A stretch of DNA of 64,000 nucleotides from an uncultured Paracoccaceae bacterium (GTDB lineage Bacteria; Pseudomonadota; Alphaproteobacteria; Rhodobacterales; Rhodobacteraceae): positions 1-64,000 of the forward strand of contig CANMMF010000015.1 in the NCBI GenBank assembly GCA_947498985.1, read 5' to 3'. Position numbers and translations under genes: made by a program. Below are positions 1 through 7,890 of the stretch, piece by piece. The stretch's first letter is position 1. The number at the start of each line of letters is the position of its first letter. Below the pieces are notes generated by a model, which saw only the letters and a list, made by a program, of their open reading frames with translations, did no database searches and was not told the DNA's origin.

Positions 1-1225
1 TGAGAAGGATTGTCGCCGCTACCGCCGTAAAGTCGGCCCGGCTGTAGCCCCACGTCTTCTTGAGAATCGACAGGTCCACCAAGCTAAGGACTGCGACAAT
101 GATGGTTGCAGCCAGAGTTGCGTTCGGCAGGAAGTAGACAAGCGGTGTCAGAGCGACGGCGGCAATCGCAAGCCCGACAGCGGTAAAGGCCCCGGCGGCT
201 GGCGTCTCCGCTCCGGCATCAAAGTTCACGACCGAACGGGCAAATCCGCCGGTCACCGGATACCCGCCTGTGAACGCCGCACCCAGGTTTGCAGCGCCGA
301 GGCCTATTAGCTCCTGATCCGGATCGATGCGTTGTCGTTTTTTCGCAGCAAGTGTCTGCGCAACCGAGACGGATTCGACGAACCCGATGATTGAAATCAG
401 GATCGCTGGCAGCAGAAGTGCGCTCAGCAAATCGGGACTTAGGCCTGGCAAGGTTAGGGGCGGCAAGCTTTGCGGGACCTCGCCCACCATCTTGACGCCG
501 CGCTCGGCCAGACCGAACTGCCAGGCCGCGACAGTGGTCGCCACCACGGCAGCCACCGGCCCTGCTTTGGTCAGGATATCGGCCAAGAGCGGTGGCGTAC
601 CCAGCTTGCGAAGAGTGGGCTTCAGGTTCTTCCGGACCCAGAACAGGAAGCCGGTTGCCATGGCGCCGATCACCAGAGTGATCCAGTTGACCTCATCCAA
701 ATGGGCAAAGATCGACGTCAGCATTTCAGGCAGCGTATGGCCGTGGGCGCTGACGCCGAGGATGTGTTTCAACTGGCTGGTGGCGATCAGAATGCCTGAT
801 GCCGTGATAAACCCCGCAATGACCGGGTGGCTCAGGAAGTTCGCAAGGAACCCTAGGCGGAATATCCCCATCAGCATGAGAAATCCGCCCGATAGGAAGG
901 CCAATGTCAGGGCCGCGACGGCATAACCCGCCGTCCCTTGTTCAGCGACTTGCCCGATGGCCGATGCCGTCAAGAGCGACACGACAGCGACCGGGCCAAC
1001 CGCCAAGGCGCGGCTGGTGCCGAAGATCGCATAAAGCACGATCGGAGCGATCGAGGCGTAGATGCCTGCCTCGGGTGGCAGGCCCGCCAGTAGCGCATAG
1101 GCCAGCGATTGCGGGATCAGCATGATCGTCACGATCAAGGCGGCAATGAGATCGTTGGACAGGGCTGAACGGTCGTAGGTCCGGCCCCAATCGAGGATTG
1201 GAAAATACTGGCGCAGGCTTGGCAT
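1..1225 (-). CDS. SulP family anion permease (C-terminus cut by window edge)
   Basis: Inner-membrane SulP/SLC26-type transporter for sulfate or another anion. The reading frame runs open from an ATG at 1225 (MPSLRQYFPILDW) to the window edge. It shows the family N-terminus: the Sulfate_transp start (SNDLIAALIVTIMLIPQSLA, then YALLAGLPPEAGIYA) and many hydrophobic segments. About 408 residues are visible. Full SulP proteins have about 500-580 with a C-terminal cytoplasmic STAS domain, which would lie outside the window. It is the last visible gene of a minus-strand run of sulfide/thiosulfate genes. A role in exporting or importing sulfate made by sulfide oxidation is inferred from that context; the substrate is not shown by the sequence. 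Confidence 0.9.
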   Translation of the reverse strand, partial: MPSLRQYFPILDWGRTYDRSALSNDLIAALIVTIMLIPQSLAYALLAGLPPEAGIYASIAPIVLYAIFGTSRALAVGPVAVVSLLTASAIGQVAEQGTAGYAVAALTLAFLSGGFLMLMGIFRLGFLANFLSHPVIAGFITASGILIATSQLKHILGVSAHGHTLPEMLTSIFAHLDEVNWITLVIGAMATGFLFWVRKNLKPTLRKLGTPPLLADILTKAGPVAAVVATTVAAWQFGLAERGVKMVGEVPQSLPPLTLPGLSPDLLSALLLPAILISIIGFVESVSVAQTLAAKKRQRIDPDQELIGLGAANLGAAFTGGYPVTGGFARSVVNFDAGAETPAAGAFTAVGLAIAAVALTPLVYFLPNATLAATIIVAVLSLVDLSILKKTWGYSRADFTAVAATILL

Positions 1226-1357
1226 CGGGGTTTCACATTCGGAAAATGGCGGTCAGAGGCGTGAAGCGCCCCCAACCGCCGGGTTCAGGCCTGACAGGGA
1301 GGAGTCGGCCATTTCGCAGGAGGTAAAGATACCCACCTCCGGTATTGGTGGTGCCGA

Positions 1358-3037
1358 TCACTCGGCGGCAACCTTGAGTTGCTCAGGCTTGGCCATCCAT
1401 TCCTTTCCCTTCAGCATGGCCTGCCAGTAGATCGGCGGGAGTATCTTTTCCTTCAGGAACCAGGCCGCGCGTGTCGGCTTCGTGCCATCGACCAGCCAGG
1501 TTGGGAACGATGGTTTCATCACCCCTCCGTAGCCGAACTCGGCGAGGACGATCTTGCCGCGTTCGACTGTCAGTGGGCAGGACCCATAACCGTCATAGGC
1601 CGCGACTGGCGACTTGCCTGCGATATCTGCCACGATGTTGTCCGCCACGGTCGGCGCCTGTTTCCGCGCGGCGGCAGCGGTTTTTGCGTTTGGTGCGTTC
1701 ATCACATCGCCGAGCGACCAGATGTTTTGGTAGCTCTTGTGACGCAGTGTTGCTTGATCCACGTCGACCCAGCCCGCGGCATCGGCCAGTGGCGATACGC
1801 GGATGAAATCGGGCGCCACCTGCGGCGGGCAGACATGCATCATGTCGAACTCGACCGTGACCTCTGTCGGATCAGTGTCGGGCTTCGCCACCTTGAACGT
1901 GGCCTTTTTTGCCGGACCATCGACAGAGACGAGGTTGTGAAAGAAATTCAGGGTCGCGTCGTATTTCTCGATGTATTTCATCAGGGCAGGCACGTAATCC
2001 TTTACCCCGAACAGCACCCCGCCGGCATTCATGAACTGGATGTCGATGTTCTTAAGTACATTGCGCCTGAACCAGGCGTCACCCGAGAGATACAACGCCT
2101 TCTGCGGTGCGCCCGCGCACTTGATCGGCATCGGCGGTTGCGTGAAGAGCGCGCGGCCAGACCGCATCTCCTGCACCAGTTGCCAAGTGTAGGGAGCAAG
2201 ATCGTAGCGGTAGTTCGACGTCACGCCGTTCCGGCCAAGCGTTTCTTCCAGCCCTTCGACCTTTCCCCAATCCAATTTCAGACCGGGGCAGACAACGAGG
2301 CGGTCGTACTTCACGACCCGGCAGCCATCGAGGATGACGGCATTGTTCTGCGGCTCGAAAGCCGCGACGGCGGCCTTGATCCATTTCACGCCACTGGGGA
2401 TCAGGCTGCCCATCGTCTTGGCGGTCTGGCTGGCTTCGAATATTCCGCCGCCGACCATCGTCCAGCCGGGCTGATAGTAGTGAATGTCAGCCGGATCGAT
2501 CACCGCGATGCTGAGACCAGATTTCCGCGACTTGAGGCTCGCGGCGACGGAAATGCCGCCTGCGCCCGCTCCGACGATCACCACGTCGAACTTCGCATCG
2601 CCTGTGTCGGTCGGAGTCTTGCCGCCGTTGGCAATGCGCCGTGCTACGCCGTTCATATCGTAGCCAGCGGCCTTGGTCGCGGCCAGGATTTCCGGCATCG
2701 GGCGCTTCTTGGCTTCATGGAAGGACCAGAGCGTCGCCGAGCGTGTGCCGGTCCGACAATACGCGAGAACCGGTCTTTGCAAATCTTTCAGCGCCTCTCC
2801 GAATGCTGCCACATCCTCGTCCGTGACCATCCCGGACTTGACAGGCACGTAGCGTGCTTCGATCCCGGCGACCTTGGCGGCCGCTTCGATCTCCTCAAAA
2901 CTCGGTTGATCTGAACCTTCGCCGTCGGGACGGTTGCAGATAATAGCGCGAAAACCCGCAGCCTTGATCGCCGCAAGGTCGTCGGCGGTAACCTGTGGTG
3001 AGACCGAGACTTTCTCGGAGATTTTCTTAATTTCCAT
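1358..3037 (-). CDS. DUF442 phosphatase-like domain fused to sulfide:quinone oxidoreductase-type flavoprotein
   Basis: Residues 1-110 form a DUF442 (beta-lactamase hydrolase-like, Blh) domain with a tyrosine-phosphatase-style loop CRTGTRS. The rest is an SQR-type flavoprotein: a dinucleotide fold VVIVGAGAGGISVAASL near residue 150, and conserved cysteines in VVCPGLKL, IKCAGAPQKA and MHVCPPQV that fit the redox cysteines of membrane-associated sulfide:quinone oxidoreductases. The likely role is oxidation of sulfide to persulfide or polysulfide with electrons passed to quinone. I chose the ATG at 3037 because an AAAAGG Shine-Dalgarno lies about 9 nt upstream; an in-frame start at 3091 has no such signal. 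DUF442 fused to SQR, or next to an MBL hydrolase as here, is a known arrangement in sulfide detoxification loci. What the DUF442 part does is unknown to me. Confidence 0.88.
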   Translation of the reverse strand: MEIKKISEKVSVSPQVTADDLAAIKAAGFRAIICNRPDGEGSDQPSFEEIEAAAKVAGIEARYVPVKSGMVTDEDVAAFGEALKDLQRPVLAYCRTGTRSATLWSFHEAKKRPMPEILAATKAAGYDMNGVARRIANGGKTPTDTGDAKFDVVIVGAGAGGISVAASLKSRKSGLSIAVIDPADIHYYQPGWTMVGGGIFEASQTAKTMGSLIPSGVKWIKAAVAAFEPQNNAVILDGCRVVKYDRLVVCPGLKLDWGKVEGLEETLGRNGVTSNYRYDLAPYTWQLVQEMRSGRALFTQPPMPIKCAGAPQKALYLSGDAWFRRNVLKNIDIQFMNAGGVLFGVKDYVPALMKYIEKYDATLNFFHNLVSVDGPAKKATFKVAKPDTDPTEVTVEFDMMHVCPPQVAPDFIRVSPLADAAGWVDVDQATLRHKSYQNIWSLGDVMNAPNAKTAAAARKQAPTVADNIVADIAGKSPVAAYDGYGSCPLTVERGKIVLAEFGYGGVMKPSFPTWLVDGTKPTRAAWFLKEKILPPIYWQAMLKGKEWMAKPEQLKVAAE

Positions 3038-3103
3038 GTCATACGCCTTTTCGCGTTTCAGAGCGTCGGCGCAGAGGCGCCGTCGGTACAATCGATGATT
3101 CCG

Positions 3104-3595
3104 TCAAGCGGCTGGGGTCTCGCCTCCTGTCAACGACACCAGCTTCGCACTGTACGCCTGCTCCCCGATCCGCTCGATAAGATCGATTTGCAGCTCGAGC
3201 CAGGCCTTGTGGCCTTCCTCGTCGAGAGCAATTCTCTCAAAGAGCGTGCGTGATCCGATGTCATCTGCCTCAAAGGCTTCTCGTGCAGCACGCGTGTAGA
3301 AGGAGATTGCCTCTTCTTCATCCGCAAGGTCGGCTTTGAACATTCCTGTCAGCGTCTCGGCGCGTTCCGGAGCCTTCGCAAATGCGATTTCAGGCGTCCC
3401 CTTCAGGAATAAGATGCGCTCGATAAAGAGGTCGGAGTGCCCGATTTCCTCCGCCTGCTCTTCACGCATCTTGGCTGCAAGAATGTCGAGACCCCAGTCA
3501 TCAAGCACATGCGCGTGCAACTGGTATTGGTGTGCGGCGCTCATTTCCATCTGAAGCGCGCGGTTCAGGTTTTCCACGGTTTTGTTGTTGGACAT
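3104..3595 (-). CDS. bfr: Bacterioferritin-like ferritin lacking the heme-ligating Met
   Basis: A 163-residue ferritin-like four-helix protein that stores iron and detoxifies Fe(II) with O2 or H2O2. The dinuclear iron ligands are present at E17, E50, H53, a Glu in DLADEEEAIS, and E/H in DEEGHKAWLE. The stretch HSDLFIERILFLKGTPEIA is the Bfr helix signature. At the place of the E. coli Bfr heme ligand Met52 (DEMKHAD) this protein has Ile51 (EEIGHSD), so a heme-free shell is predicted. The start at 3595 has AAGGAG 7 nt upstream. It lies between the MBL hydrolase and the SQR fusion, suggesting it protects the sulfur operon's iron enzymes or handles iron released from sulfide-damaged clusters; this is inference. 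Confidence 0.92.
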   Translation of the reverse strand: MSNNKTVENLNRALQMEMSAAHQYQLHAHVLDDWGLDILAAKMREEQAEEIGHSDLFIERILFLKGTPEIAFAKAPERAETLTGMFKADLADEEEAISFYTRAAREAFEADDIGSRTLFERIALDEEGHKAWLELQIDLIERIGEQAYSAKLVSLTGGETPAA

Positions 3596-3637
3596 AGGGA
3601 ATCTCCTTTCTGAGGAATAGGTGGTGCCGCTCTCTTC

Positions 3638-4522
3638 TCAGAGGCCGTTCACAGGCACTTTGAGCATCGGCTTTCCGTCCTTGTCGGTCGGCACCTCGCC
3701 CGCGCGCATATTCACCTGAAGCGATGGGATGATCAGCTTGGGCATGGCCAGCGTCGCATCGCGCTCGGTGCGGAACTTGACGAACTCTTCCTTGGTCTTG
3801 CCGCCGCCCACATGGATGTTGTGCGCCTTTTCGTCGCCGACCGTCGTTTCCCACTGAATGTCGCGACCGCTGGGACCGTAGTCGTGACACATGAAGAGGC
3901 GCATCTCGTCCGGCAGACTCAGCACCTTCTGGATCGAGTCATAAAGCGTCGCCGCATCGCCGCCGGGGAAGTCGGCCCGCGCCGATCCGCCGTCGGGCAT
4001 GAAGAGCGTGTCGCCCACAAACGCGGCGTCACCCATGACATGCACCATGCAGGCGGGTGTGTGGCCGGGGGTGTACATGGCAAAGGCCTGCATGTTGCCG
4101 ATCTGATAGGTGTCGCCATCGTCGAAGAGCGCATCGAACTGGCTGCCGTCACGCTGGAACTCGGTGCCTTCGTTGAAGACCTTGCCGAAGGTGTCCTGCA
4201 CCACCAGAATTTTCGATCCGATGCCGATCTTACCGCCCAGCTTCGCCTGGATATACGGTGCGGCCGACAGGTGATCGGCGTGGACGTGGGTTTCGATGAT
4301 CCACTCCAGCTTGAGACCCTGGCTTTCGACCTGACGGATCAGTTCATCGGCGTGGTCATAGGTGATCCGGCCCGCCGCGTAGTCGATGTCCATCACGCTG
4401 TCGACGATGGCACATGCGTTTGAGGTCGGATCCTTCACGATGTAGCTGATCGTGTTGGTGGCCTCGTCGAAGAAGGCCTGAACTTCGGGTTTGATGTCCA
4501 TATTCACGGGATAAGTGGTCAT
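3638..4522 (-). CDS. MBL-fold hydrolase, persulfide dioxygenase/Blh-like
   Basis: A 294-residue metallo-beta-lactamase fold protein. The metal motif THVHADH (about residue 79), the later GHTPACMVHV histidine, the aspartate in FVGDTLF and the CHDY histidine near residue 205 form the usual binding set of the ETHE1/persulfide dioxygenase and Blh group, which oxidise glutathione persulfide to sulfite and glutathione. Length and context fit: it sits in one operon with an SQR fusion that would supply the persulfide and with two YeeE/YedE sulfur transporters. AAGGAG precedes the ATG at 4522. A true lactamase or glyoxalase II is less likely because of the neighbours. Distinguishing a mononuclear Fe enzyme from a Zn hydrolase would need experiments. 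Confidence 0.88.
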   Translation of the reverse strand: MTTYPVNMDIKPEVQAFFDEATNTISYIVKDPTSNACAIVDSVMDIDYAAGRITYDHADELIRQVESQGLKLEWIIETHVHADHLSAAPYIQAKLGGKIGIGSKILVVQDTFGKVFNEGTEFQRDGSQFDALFDDGDTYQIGNMQAFAMYTPGHTPACMVHVMGDAAFVGDTLFMPDGGSARADFPGGDAATLYDSIQKVLSLPDEMRLFMCHDYGPSGRDIQWETTVGDEKAHNIHVGGGKTKEEFVKFRTERDATLAMPKLIIPSLQVNMRAGEVPTDKDGKPMLKVPVNGL

Positions 4523-4556
4523 TTTCGATACTCCTTTTGAACGGAGAGGCCGGTGA

Positions 4557-5141
4557 TCAGTGGCCCCGCCCCTGTTGCATCATCATGTCGTGGACGGCGG
4601 CCATACCCCGGTCCGCCATATCGCTGACTTCGGCGGCATGAACCTGAAGCGCCTCCACCAGCTCGGGATTGTCCGAGGTCTGCACGACCACCAGTCCTTC
4701 GTCGGTCACCTCAACCTGGGAGGCGATCTCGTCGCCGTGGAGGAAAAAGACATCGAGGGTCGGGCTCTGGATGAATATCTCGGGATCGTCCTTTCGCTCC
4801 ACCCGGTCGATCATGCCCACCGCATGGCTGACGAGCACGTCCATCACCTCGGGGTCCGAGGACCGCGTGACAGTGCGGATGCCATTCGGCAGGTTTTCGA
4901 CTGTTCGGGTGATCGTGTCGAACTTGCGAAACATCACCGCCAATTCGGCACTTTCCTCGGGCGTGGCGTTCGCACCGCGCAGACCGGGCATGTTAACCTC
5001 GTCGTGCTGACCCATGCCCATGCCGTGGCCGTGCTGACCCATGCCGTTTCCATGCATGCCTTGCGCGACAACCACGCCACCGAGGGCGACAACGCCCACG
5101 GTCGCGACAGTGGCCAGAATGAAAGCATTCGATTTTCTCAT
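4557..5141 (-). CDS. Unrecognised periplasmic or membrane-anchored protein, His/Met-rich near N-terminus
   Basis: A 194-residue protein starting with a hydrophobic segment (residues 6-27, ending VVVAQG) that is either a signal peptide or an anchor, followed by a Gly/Met/His-rich stretch (GMHGNGMGQHGHGMGMGQHD) that looks able to bind metal such as copper. The remaining 150 residues are acidic and end MMMQQGRGH. I do not recognise a family. The gene begins inside the stop codon of the preceding YeeE/YedE gene (ATGA overlap at 5138-5141) and has GAGGA 8 nt upstream, so it is translated with the sulfur operon. The position argues for a periplasmic role in sulfur or metal handling, but the function is unknown. 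Confidence 0.75.
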   Translation of the reverse strand: MRKSNAFILATVATVGVVALGGVVVAQGMHGNGMGQHGHGMGMGQHDEVNMPGLRGANATPEESAELAVMFRKFDTITRTVENLPNGIRTVTRSSDPEVMDVLVSHAVGMIDRVERKDDPEIFIQSPTLDVFFLHGDEIASQVEVTDEGLVVVQTSDNPELVEALQVHAAEVSDMADRGMAAVHDMMMQQGRGH

Positions 5142-5569
5142 GATGCTGTCCTCGGAAGTTTAGCGACGGGCAGAACTCGGCGCAGAAAAAAACCGGCGAT
5201 CACGGCCACAAGGAAAAGCGCGACTTCCCAACGGCCGGTTCCCAGGGCGGGAATTGCGGCGCCGGGGCAGAAGCCCGCGATGCCCCAACCAATGCCGAAG
5301 AGCGCGGAGCCCCCGATCAGCTTGCTGTCTAGCACGGTGGAGGTCGGAACCTGAAATCGACCTCCAAACAGCGGCGCGTCGCGGCGCCAGACCAGTCGGT
5401 AACCAATGAAGGTCACGACCAGCGCGCCGCCCATAACGAAGGCAAGGCTTGGGTCCCAAGTCCCCGCCAGGTCGAAGAAGTTCAGGACCTTGGCCGGGTC
5501 CATCATCCCGGAGATGGCGATGCCCGTGCCGAAAATGAGACCGGTCAGAAGCGCATAGATATGTTTCAT
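5138..5569 (-). CDS. YeeE/YedE family sulfur transporter half (PmpB-like)
   Basis: A 143-residue membrane protein with about four hydrophobic helices. Family signatures are GLIFGTGIAISGMMDPAKVLNF at the N-terminus and the conserved cysteine motif GIGWGIAGFCPGAAIPAL near residue 100. In the YeeE/YedE (DUF395/DUF6691) family such cysteines carry thiosulfate or sulfane sulfur across the membrane. Two short YeeE/YedE proteins encoded in tandem, as here, are known as PmpA/PmpB-type pairs and are taken to form one functional transporter. GGAGG lies 7 nt before the ATG. The stop overlaps the next gene. Substrate (thiosulfate or persulfide sulfur) is inferred. Confidence 0.9.
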   Translation of the reverse strand: MKHIYALLTGLIFGTGIAISGMMDPAKVLNFFDLAGTWDPSLAFVMGGALVVTFIGYRLVWRRDAPLFGGRFQVPTSTVLDSKLIGGSALFGIGWGIAGFCPGAAIPALGTGRWEVALFLVAVIAGFFLRRVLPVAKLPRTAS

Positions 5570-5573
5570 TGGT

Positions 5574-6005
5574 TCAGCCTCCGAACACGTGGCGGATGAG
5601 GAAAACGGTGATCGCGCCTGTCACCATGAAGGTCGGCACGGCGACAAGCGAGCGGATGGAAAGCCTCGATAGACCGCAGACGCCATGGCCTGATGTGCAA
5701 CCCGATCCCAGACTTGCGCCAAGCCCAACGATGACACCGCCCACGACGATCATCGCGGGGCTCACCGGAACGGTGAGGGCGGGCATCGACCCGGTCACGG
5801 CAAAGATCAGCCCAGGGGCCAGGACCATCCCGGCAATCAGGGCGAGGCGCCAGGTCATCTCCTCGCGGGACTCGACGAAAACGGTTCCGGACAGGATGCC
5901 CGTTGCGCCGAAGATGCGCCCGAGGCCGAGCATCAAGAAAACGGCCCCCAAACCGATCAACAGGCCGCCGCCAAATGAGGCGAAGGGAGTGAACACGGTT
6001 CCCAT
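5574..6005 (-). CDS. YeeE/YedE family sulfur transporter half (PmpA-like)
   Basis: A 143-residue membrane protein forming the partner of the next gene. The motif LGSGCTSGHGVCGLSRLS near residue 110 is the hallmark GCxSGHGxCG of YeeE/YedE proteins; its two cysteines are predicted to relay sulfur. It contains about five hydrophobic stretches and no signal peptide. It starts one base before the stop of the DUF2892 gene ends and runs 4 nt before the second YeeE gene, so the two halves are co-expressed. The operon context (SQR, persulfide hydrolase) suggests import of thiosulfate or sulfide-derived sulfur, or moving sulfane sulfur out of the periplasm. Confidence 0.92.
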   Translation of the reverse strand: MGTVFTPFASFGGGLLIGLGAVFLMLGLGRIFGATGILSGTVFVESREEMTWRLALIAGMVLAPGLIFAVTGSMPALTVPVSPAMIVVGGVIVGLGASLGSGCTSGHGVCGLSRLSIRSLVAVPTFMVTGAITVFLIRHVFGG

Positions 6006-6006
6006 G

Positions 6007-6222
6007 TCAGCAGTCCTTGCAGGTCTTGATGCCGAACATCGAGTAGAGCGGGCAAATCTTCAGAGTTGACGTCGCCAACATCACGACACCCACGACGGCC
6101 GCTCCGTATTTGAACACCGGCTCAGCGAAGAGGGAGAGCCCGCTCAAGAAGGCAAGATACAGCAGCACGATGCCAAGGGCAGCGCGCAGTACACGGTCAA
6201 TGGTTCCAACATTTGTCGTCAT
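6007..6222 (-). CDS. DUF2892 (YgaP-type) small membrane protein
   Basis: A 71-residue protein starting MTTNVGTIDRVLRAALGIVL, the classic start of DUF2892 domains, with two membrane helices and a C-terminal cysteine-rich end (KICPLYSMFGIKTCKDC). In YgaP the same domain is the membrane anchor of a rhodanese. I chose the ATG at 6222 because GGAG lies 7 nt upstream; the ATG at 6240 has no ribosome site. It is the first gene of the minus-strand sulfur operon, with the probable promoter in the 6223-6295 interval. Confidence 0.88.
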   Translation of the reverse strand: MTTNVGTIDRVLRAALGIVLLYLAFLSGLSLFAEPVFKYGAAVVGVVMLATSTLKICPLYSMFGIKTCKDC

Positions 6223-6275
6223 GATCGTCTCCAGAATCATAAGTTGACCCTGAGATATAAGTTCAGATCGTTCCG

Positions 6276-6295
6276 TTCAGTGATAATGTCACCCA
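6276..6295 (-). promoter_or_regulatory. Shared upstream element (GTGA-N5-TCAC dyad) of the sulfur operon
   Basis: Read on the minus strand this 20-bp stretch matches the plus-strand stretch 8407-8426 at 19 of 20 positions; the core is GTGACATTATCAC here and GTGACATTTTCAC there. The distance from the element to the start codon is 53 nt here and 54 nt at 8426, and both have a TAT-like -10 candidate about 17 nt after the element. It is probably a regulator site or a special promoter shared by the sulfur operon and the peroxiredoxin gene. The element also abuts the ATG of the divergent gene at 6296. Two ATAAGTT copies (6239-6245, 6257-6263) lie downstream. Confidence 0.6.
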
Positions 6296-6655
6296 ATGAC
6301 GAAAAATGCGGATCCCCCGCCTATCTCAACGCGCAGAAGCTATCGGCGCATTCTTTGGGCACTGCTTGTCCTGTCGATGCTGGCGACGGCCTTCTTCACC
6401 GTCCGGGGCGTGGTTCAGTTCATCTATTGGTCCGACCCGGCGCATCGCGATCAGGCTCTGGAGCCGTGGATGCCGCTTGGATTCGTAGCGCGGTCCTACG
6501 ATGTTGAACGGGACGCGCTAGCCGCGGCGCTCGATTTGTCGCCCGACGCGAACAGAAGAGTGCCGCTGGAAGACCTTGCCGAAAACCGTGGCCAGGAATT
6601 CGAAGCTTTCGCACGAGAGGTCGAGGCCGCCATCCAGGAACTTCGGTCGAAATGA
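6296..6655 (+). CDS. Small single-helix membrane protein, function unknown
   Basis: 119 residues with a basic N-terminus (STRRSYRRILW), one membrane helix (about residues 19-43) and an acidic soluble C-terminal part. Not recognised. Its stop overlaps the start of the DedA gene by 4 nt (ATGA), so the two are translationally coupled. No Shine-Dalgarno sequence lies before the ATG at 6296, which is the first possible start after in-frame stops and directly follows the shared regulatory element, so a leaderless message or a slightly later start is possible. Confidence 0.6.
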   Translation: MTKNADPPPISTRRSYRRILWALLVLSMLATAFFTVRGVVQFIYWSDPAHRDQALEPWMPLGFVARSYDVERDALAAALDLSPDANRRVPLEDLAENRGQEFEAFAREVEAAIQELRSK

Positions 6656-7251
6656 CGGACTGGCTCCTCGCCGCCCTGCCGACCTATGGATTGCCGGCGC
6701 TATCGGCCTCCATCTTTCTGGCGTGTCTCGGCGTTCCGCTACCCGCCTCAATGATGCTGCTTCTGTCAGGCGCGTTCGTGGCGTCTGGTGACCTTCCTTT
6801 TGTGCAGACCGTGCTGACCGCGTTCGGGTCGGCGGTGATCGGCGACAATACAGGCTTTCTTCTCGGGCGACACGCGTCGGGCTTCCTAGCCAGACAGACA
6901 GAGGCGATCCAAAAGGTCGGCACCTACCTGCAGGAGCGCGGCGCATGGGCCATATTCCTGAGCCGCTGGCTGGTTGCGCCTCTCGGTCCAGCCATCAATC
7001 TCGCCGCTGGCGCCGGCGCGGTGTCGTGGCGCCGGCTTCTCGCGCCTGAACTGGCGGGAGAGGTAATCTGGGTTGGGCTCTATATCTCGCTCGGTGCCGC
7101 TTTCGGCCATGCACTCACGATGCTCTCGGACGCGCTCTCCACCGTGATCGGTTTGGCGACGTCGCTGACCCTTATGGCGTTAGCAATCAGGTTGCTGCGG
7201 CAGCACCGTGCGCGGAACCGCAAATCAGTCGCTTTCGGCCAGGGCTCTTAA
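6652..7251 (+). CDS. DedA family membrane protein
   Basis: 199 residues with the DedA/SNARE-associated layout: re-entrant motif GVPLPASMMLLLSGAFVA near residue 30, then GDNTGFLLGRH, and the basic LSRWLVAPLGPAINLAAGAG motif near residue 105. DedA proteins are inner-membrane proteins now linked to polyprenyl phosphate or phospholipid flipping and to resistance to envelope stress. The start overlaps the upstream small gene (ATGA). The last 27 nt overlap the convergent Crp/Fnr regulator gene on the minus strand. Confidence 0.9.
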   Translation: MTDWLLAALPTYGLPALSASIFLACLGVPLPASMMLLLSGAFVASGDLPFVQTVLTAFGSAVIGDNTGFLLGRHASGFLARQTEAIQKVGTYLQERGAWAIFLSRWLVAPLGPAINLAAGAGAVSWRRLLAPELAGEVIWVGLYISLGAAFGHALTMLSDALSTVIGLATSLTLMALAIRLLRQHRARNRKSVAFGQGS

Positions 7252-7890
7252 TGCAGGTTTGTCCAAGACCGCTATCCGCCCACGTGACTGCGCAATCAGG
7301 CCCCGTTTCTGGAAGTCGTTCAGCACGCGCGAGATGACCTCTCGGGCCGTACCCAGTTCGCTTGCGATTTGCTGGTGGGTCGCGGAAATCTCCTTGTCCC
7401 CGCCAACAAGATTGAGAAGCCGTTCAGCAAGGCGCACGTCGATGCGGCCGAACGCGACATCGTCAACCACGCGCAACAGGTCGATCAGGCGTCGCGAGTA
7501 GGCTGCAAACACGAAGTCTCGAAATGCTGGTTCGTCGGCCACGAGGCTGTCGAAAGCCAGTTTCGGAAGCGTAACGACGGTGATGTCGGTCTCGGCGACA
7601 CCCTCCGCGTTATAGGCTTCTTCGGCAAGCATGCAGGCCGTTGTCAGAACGCAGCTTTCACCGGCATCGACACGATAGAGCACGATGTCACGCCCGTTGT
7701 CCGATGATTGCGAAACCCTGATCGTTCCGTCGTAAAGAAACAGAAGGCTGTCGGGTACGTTGTTCGGGCCAAAAACCGGATAACCCTTCTGATAGCTCCG
7801 AACCTGCGCAACCTTCAGCAAGCGATCCCGCACCGCGCGCGGCAAAACCTTCGTGCCTTGAAAGCGCTCTGTCCAGTCATCTGCGATCAT
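7225..7890 (-). CDS. Crp/Fnr family transcriptional regulator
   Basis: 221 residues: an N-terminal cyclic-nucleotide-binding-type beta roll (about residues 15-130) and a C-terminal winged helix with the recognition region EISATHQQIASELGTAREVI at about 169-188. There is no FNR-type N-terminal four-cysteine cluster, so it does not bind an oxygen-sensing 4Fe-4S cluster of that type. One Cys lies in GESCVLTTACML, a motif seen in regulators of respiration genes. The ATG overlaps the stop of the upstream Rrf2 gene (ATGA at 7887-7890), so both regulators are made together. Likely targets are the neighbouring cytochrome bd, peroxiredoxin or sulfur genes; this is inference from position. Confidence 0.92.
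   Translation of the reverse strand: MIADDWTERFQGTKVLPRAVRDRLLKVAQVRSYQKGYPVFGPNNVPDSLLFLYDGTIRVSQSSDNGRDIVLYRVDAGESCVLTTACMLAEEAYNAEGVAETDITVVTLPKLAFDSLVADEPAFRDFVFAAYSRRLIDLLRVVDDVAFGRIDVRLAERLLNLVGGDKEISATHQQIASELGTAREVISRVLNDFQKRGLIAQSRGRIAVLDKPALRALAESD

Noticed and set aside
1379-2914. 511-codon open frame on the plus strand
   Set aside because: It is antisense to the SQR fusion, rich in Arg/His, has no family motif and no ribosome site; a GC-bias shadow.
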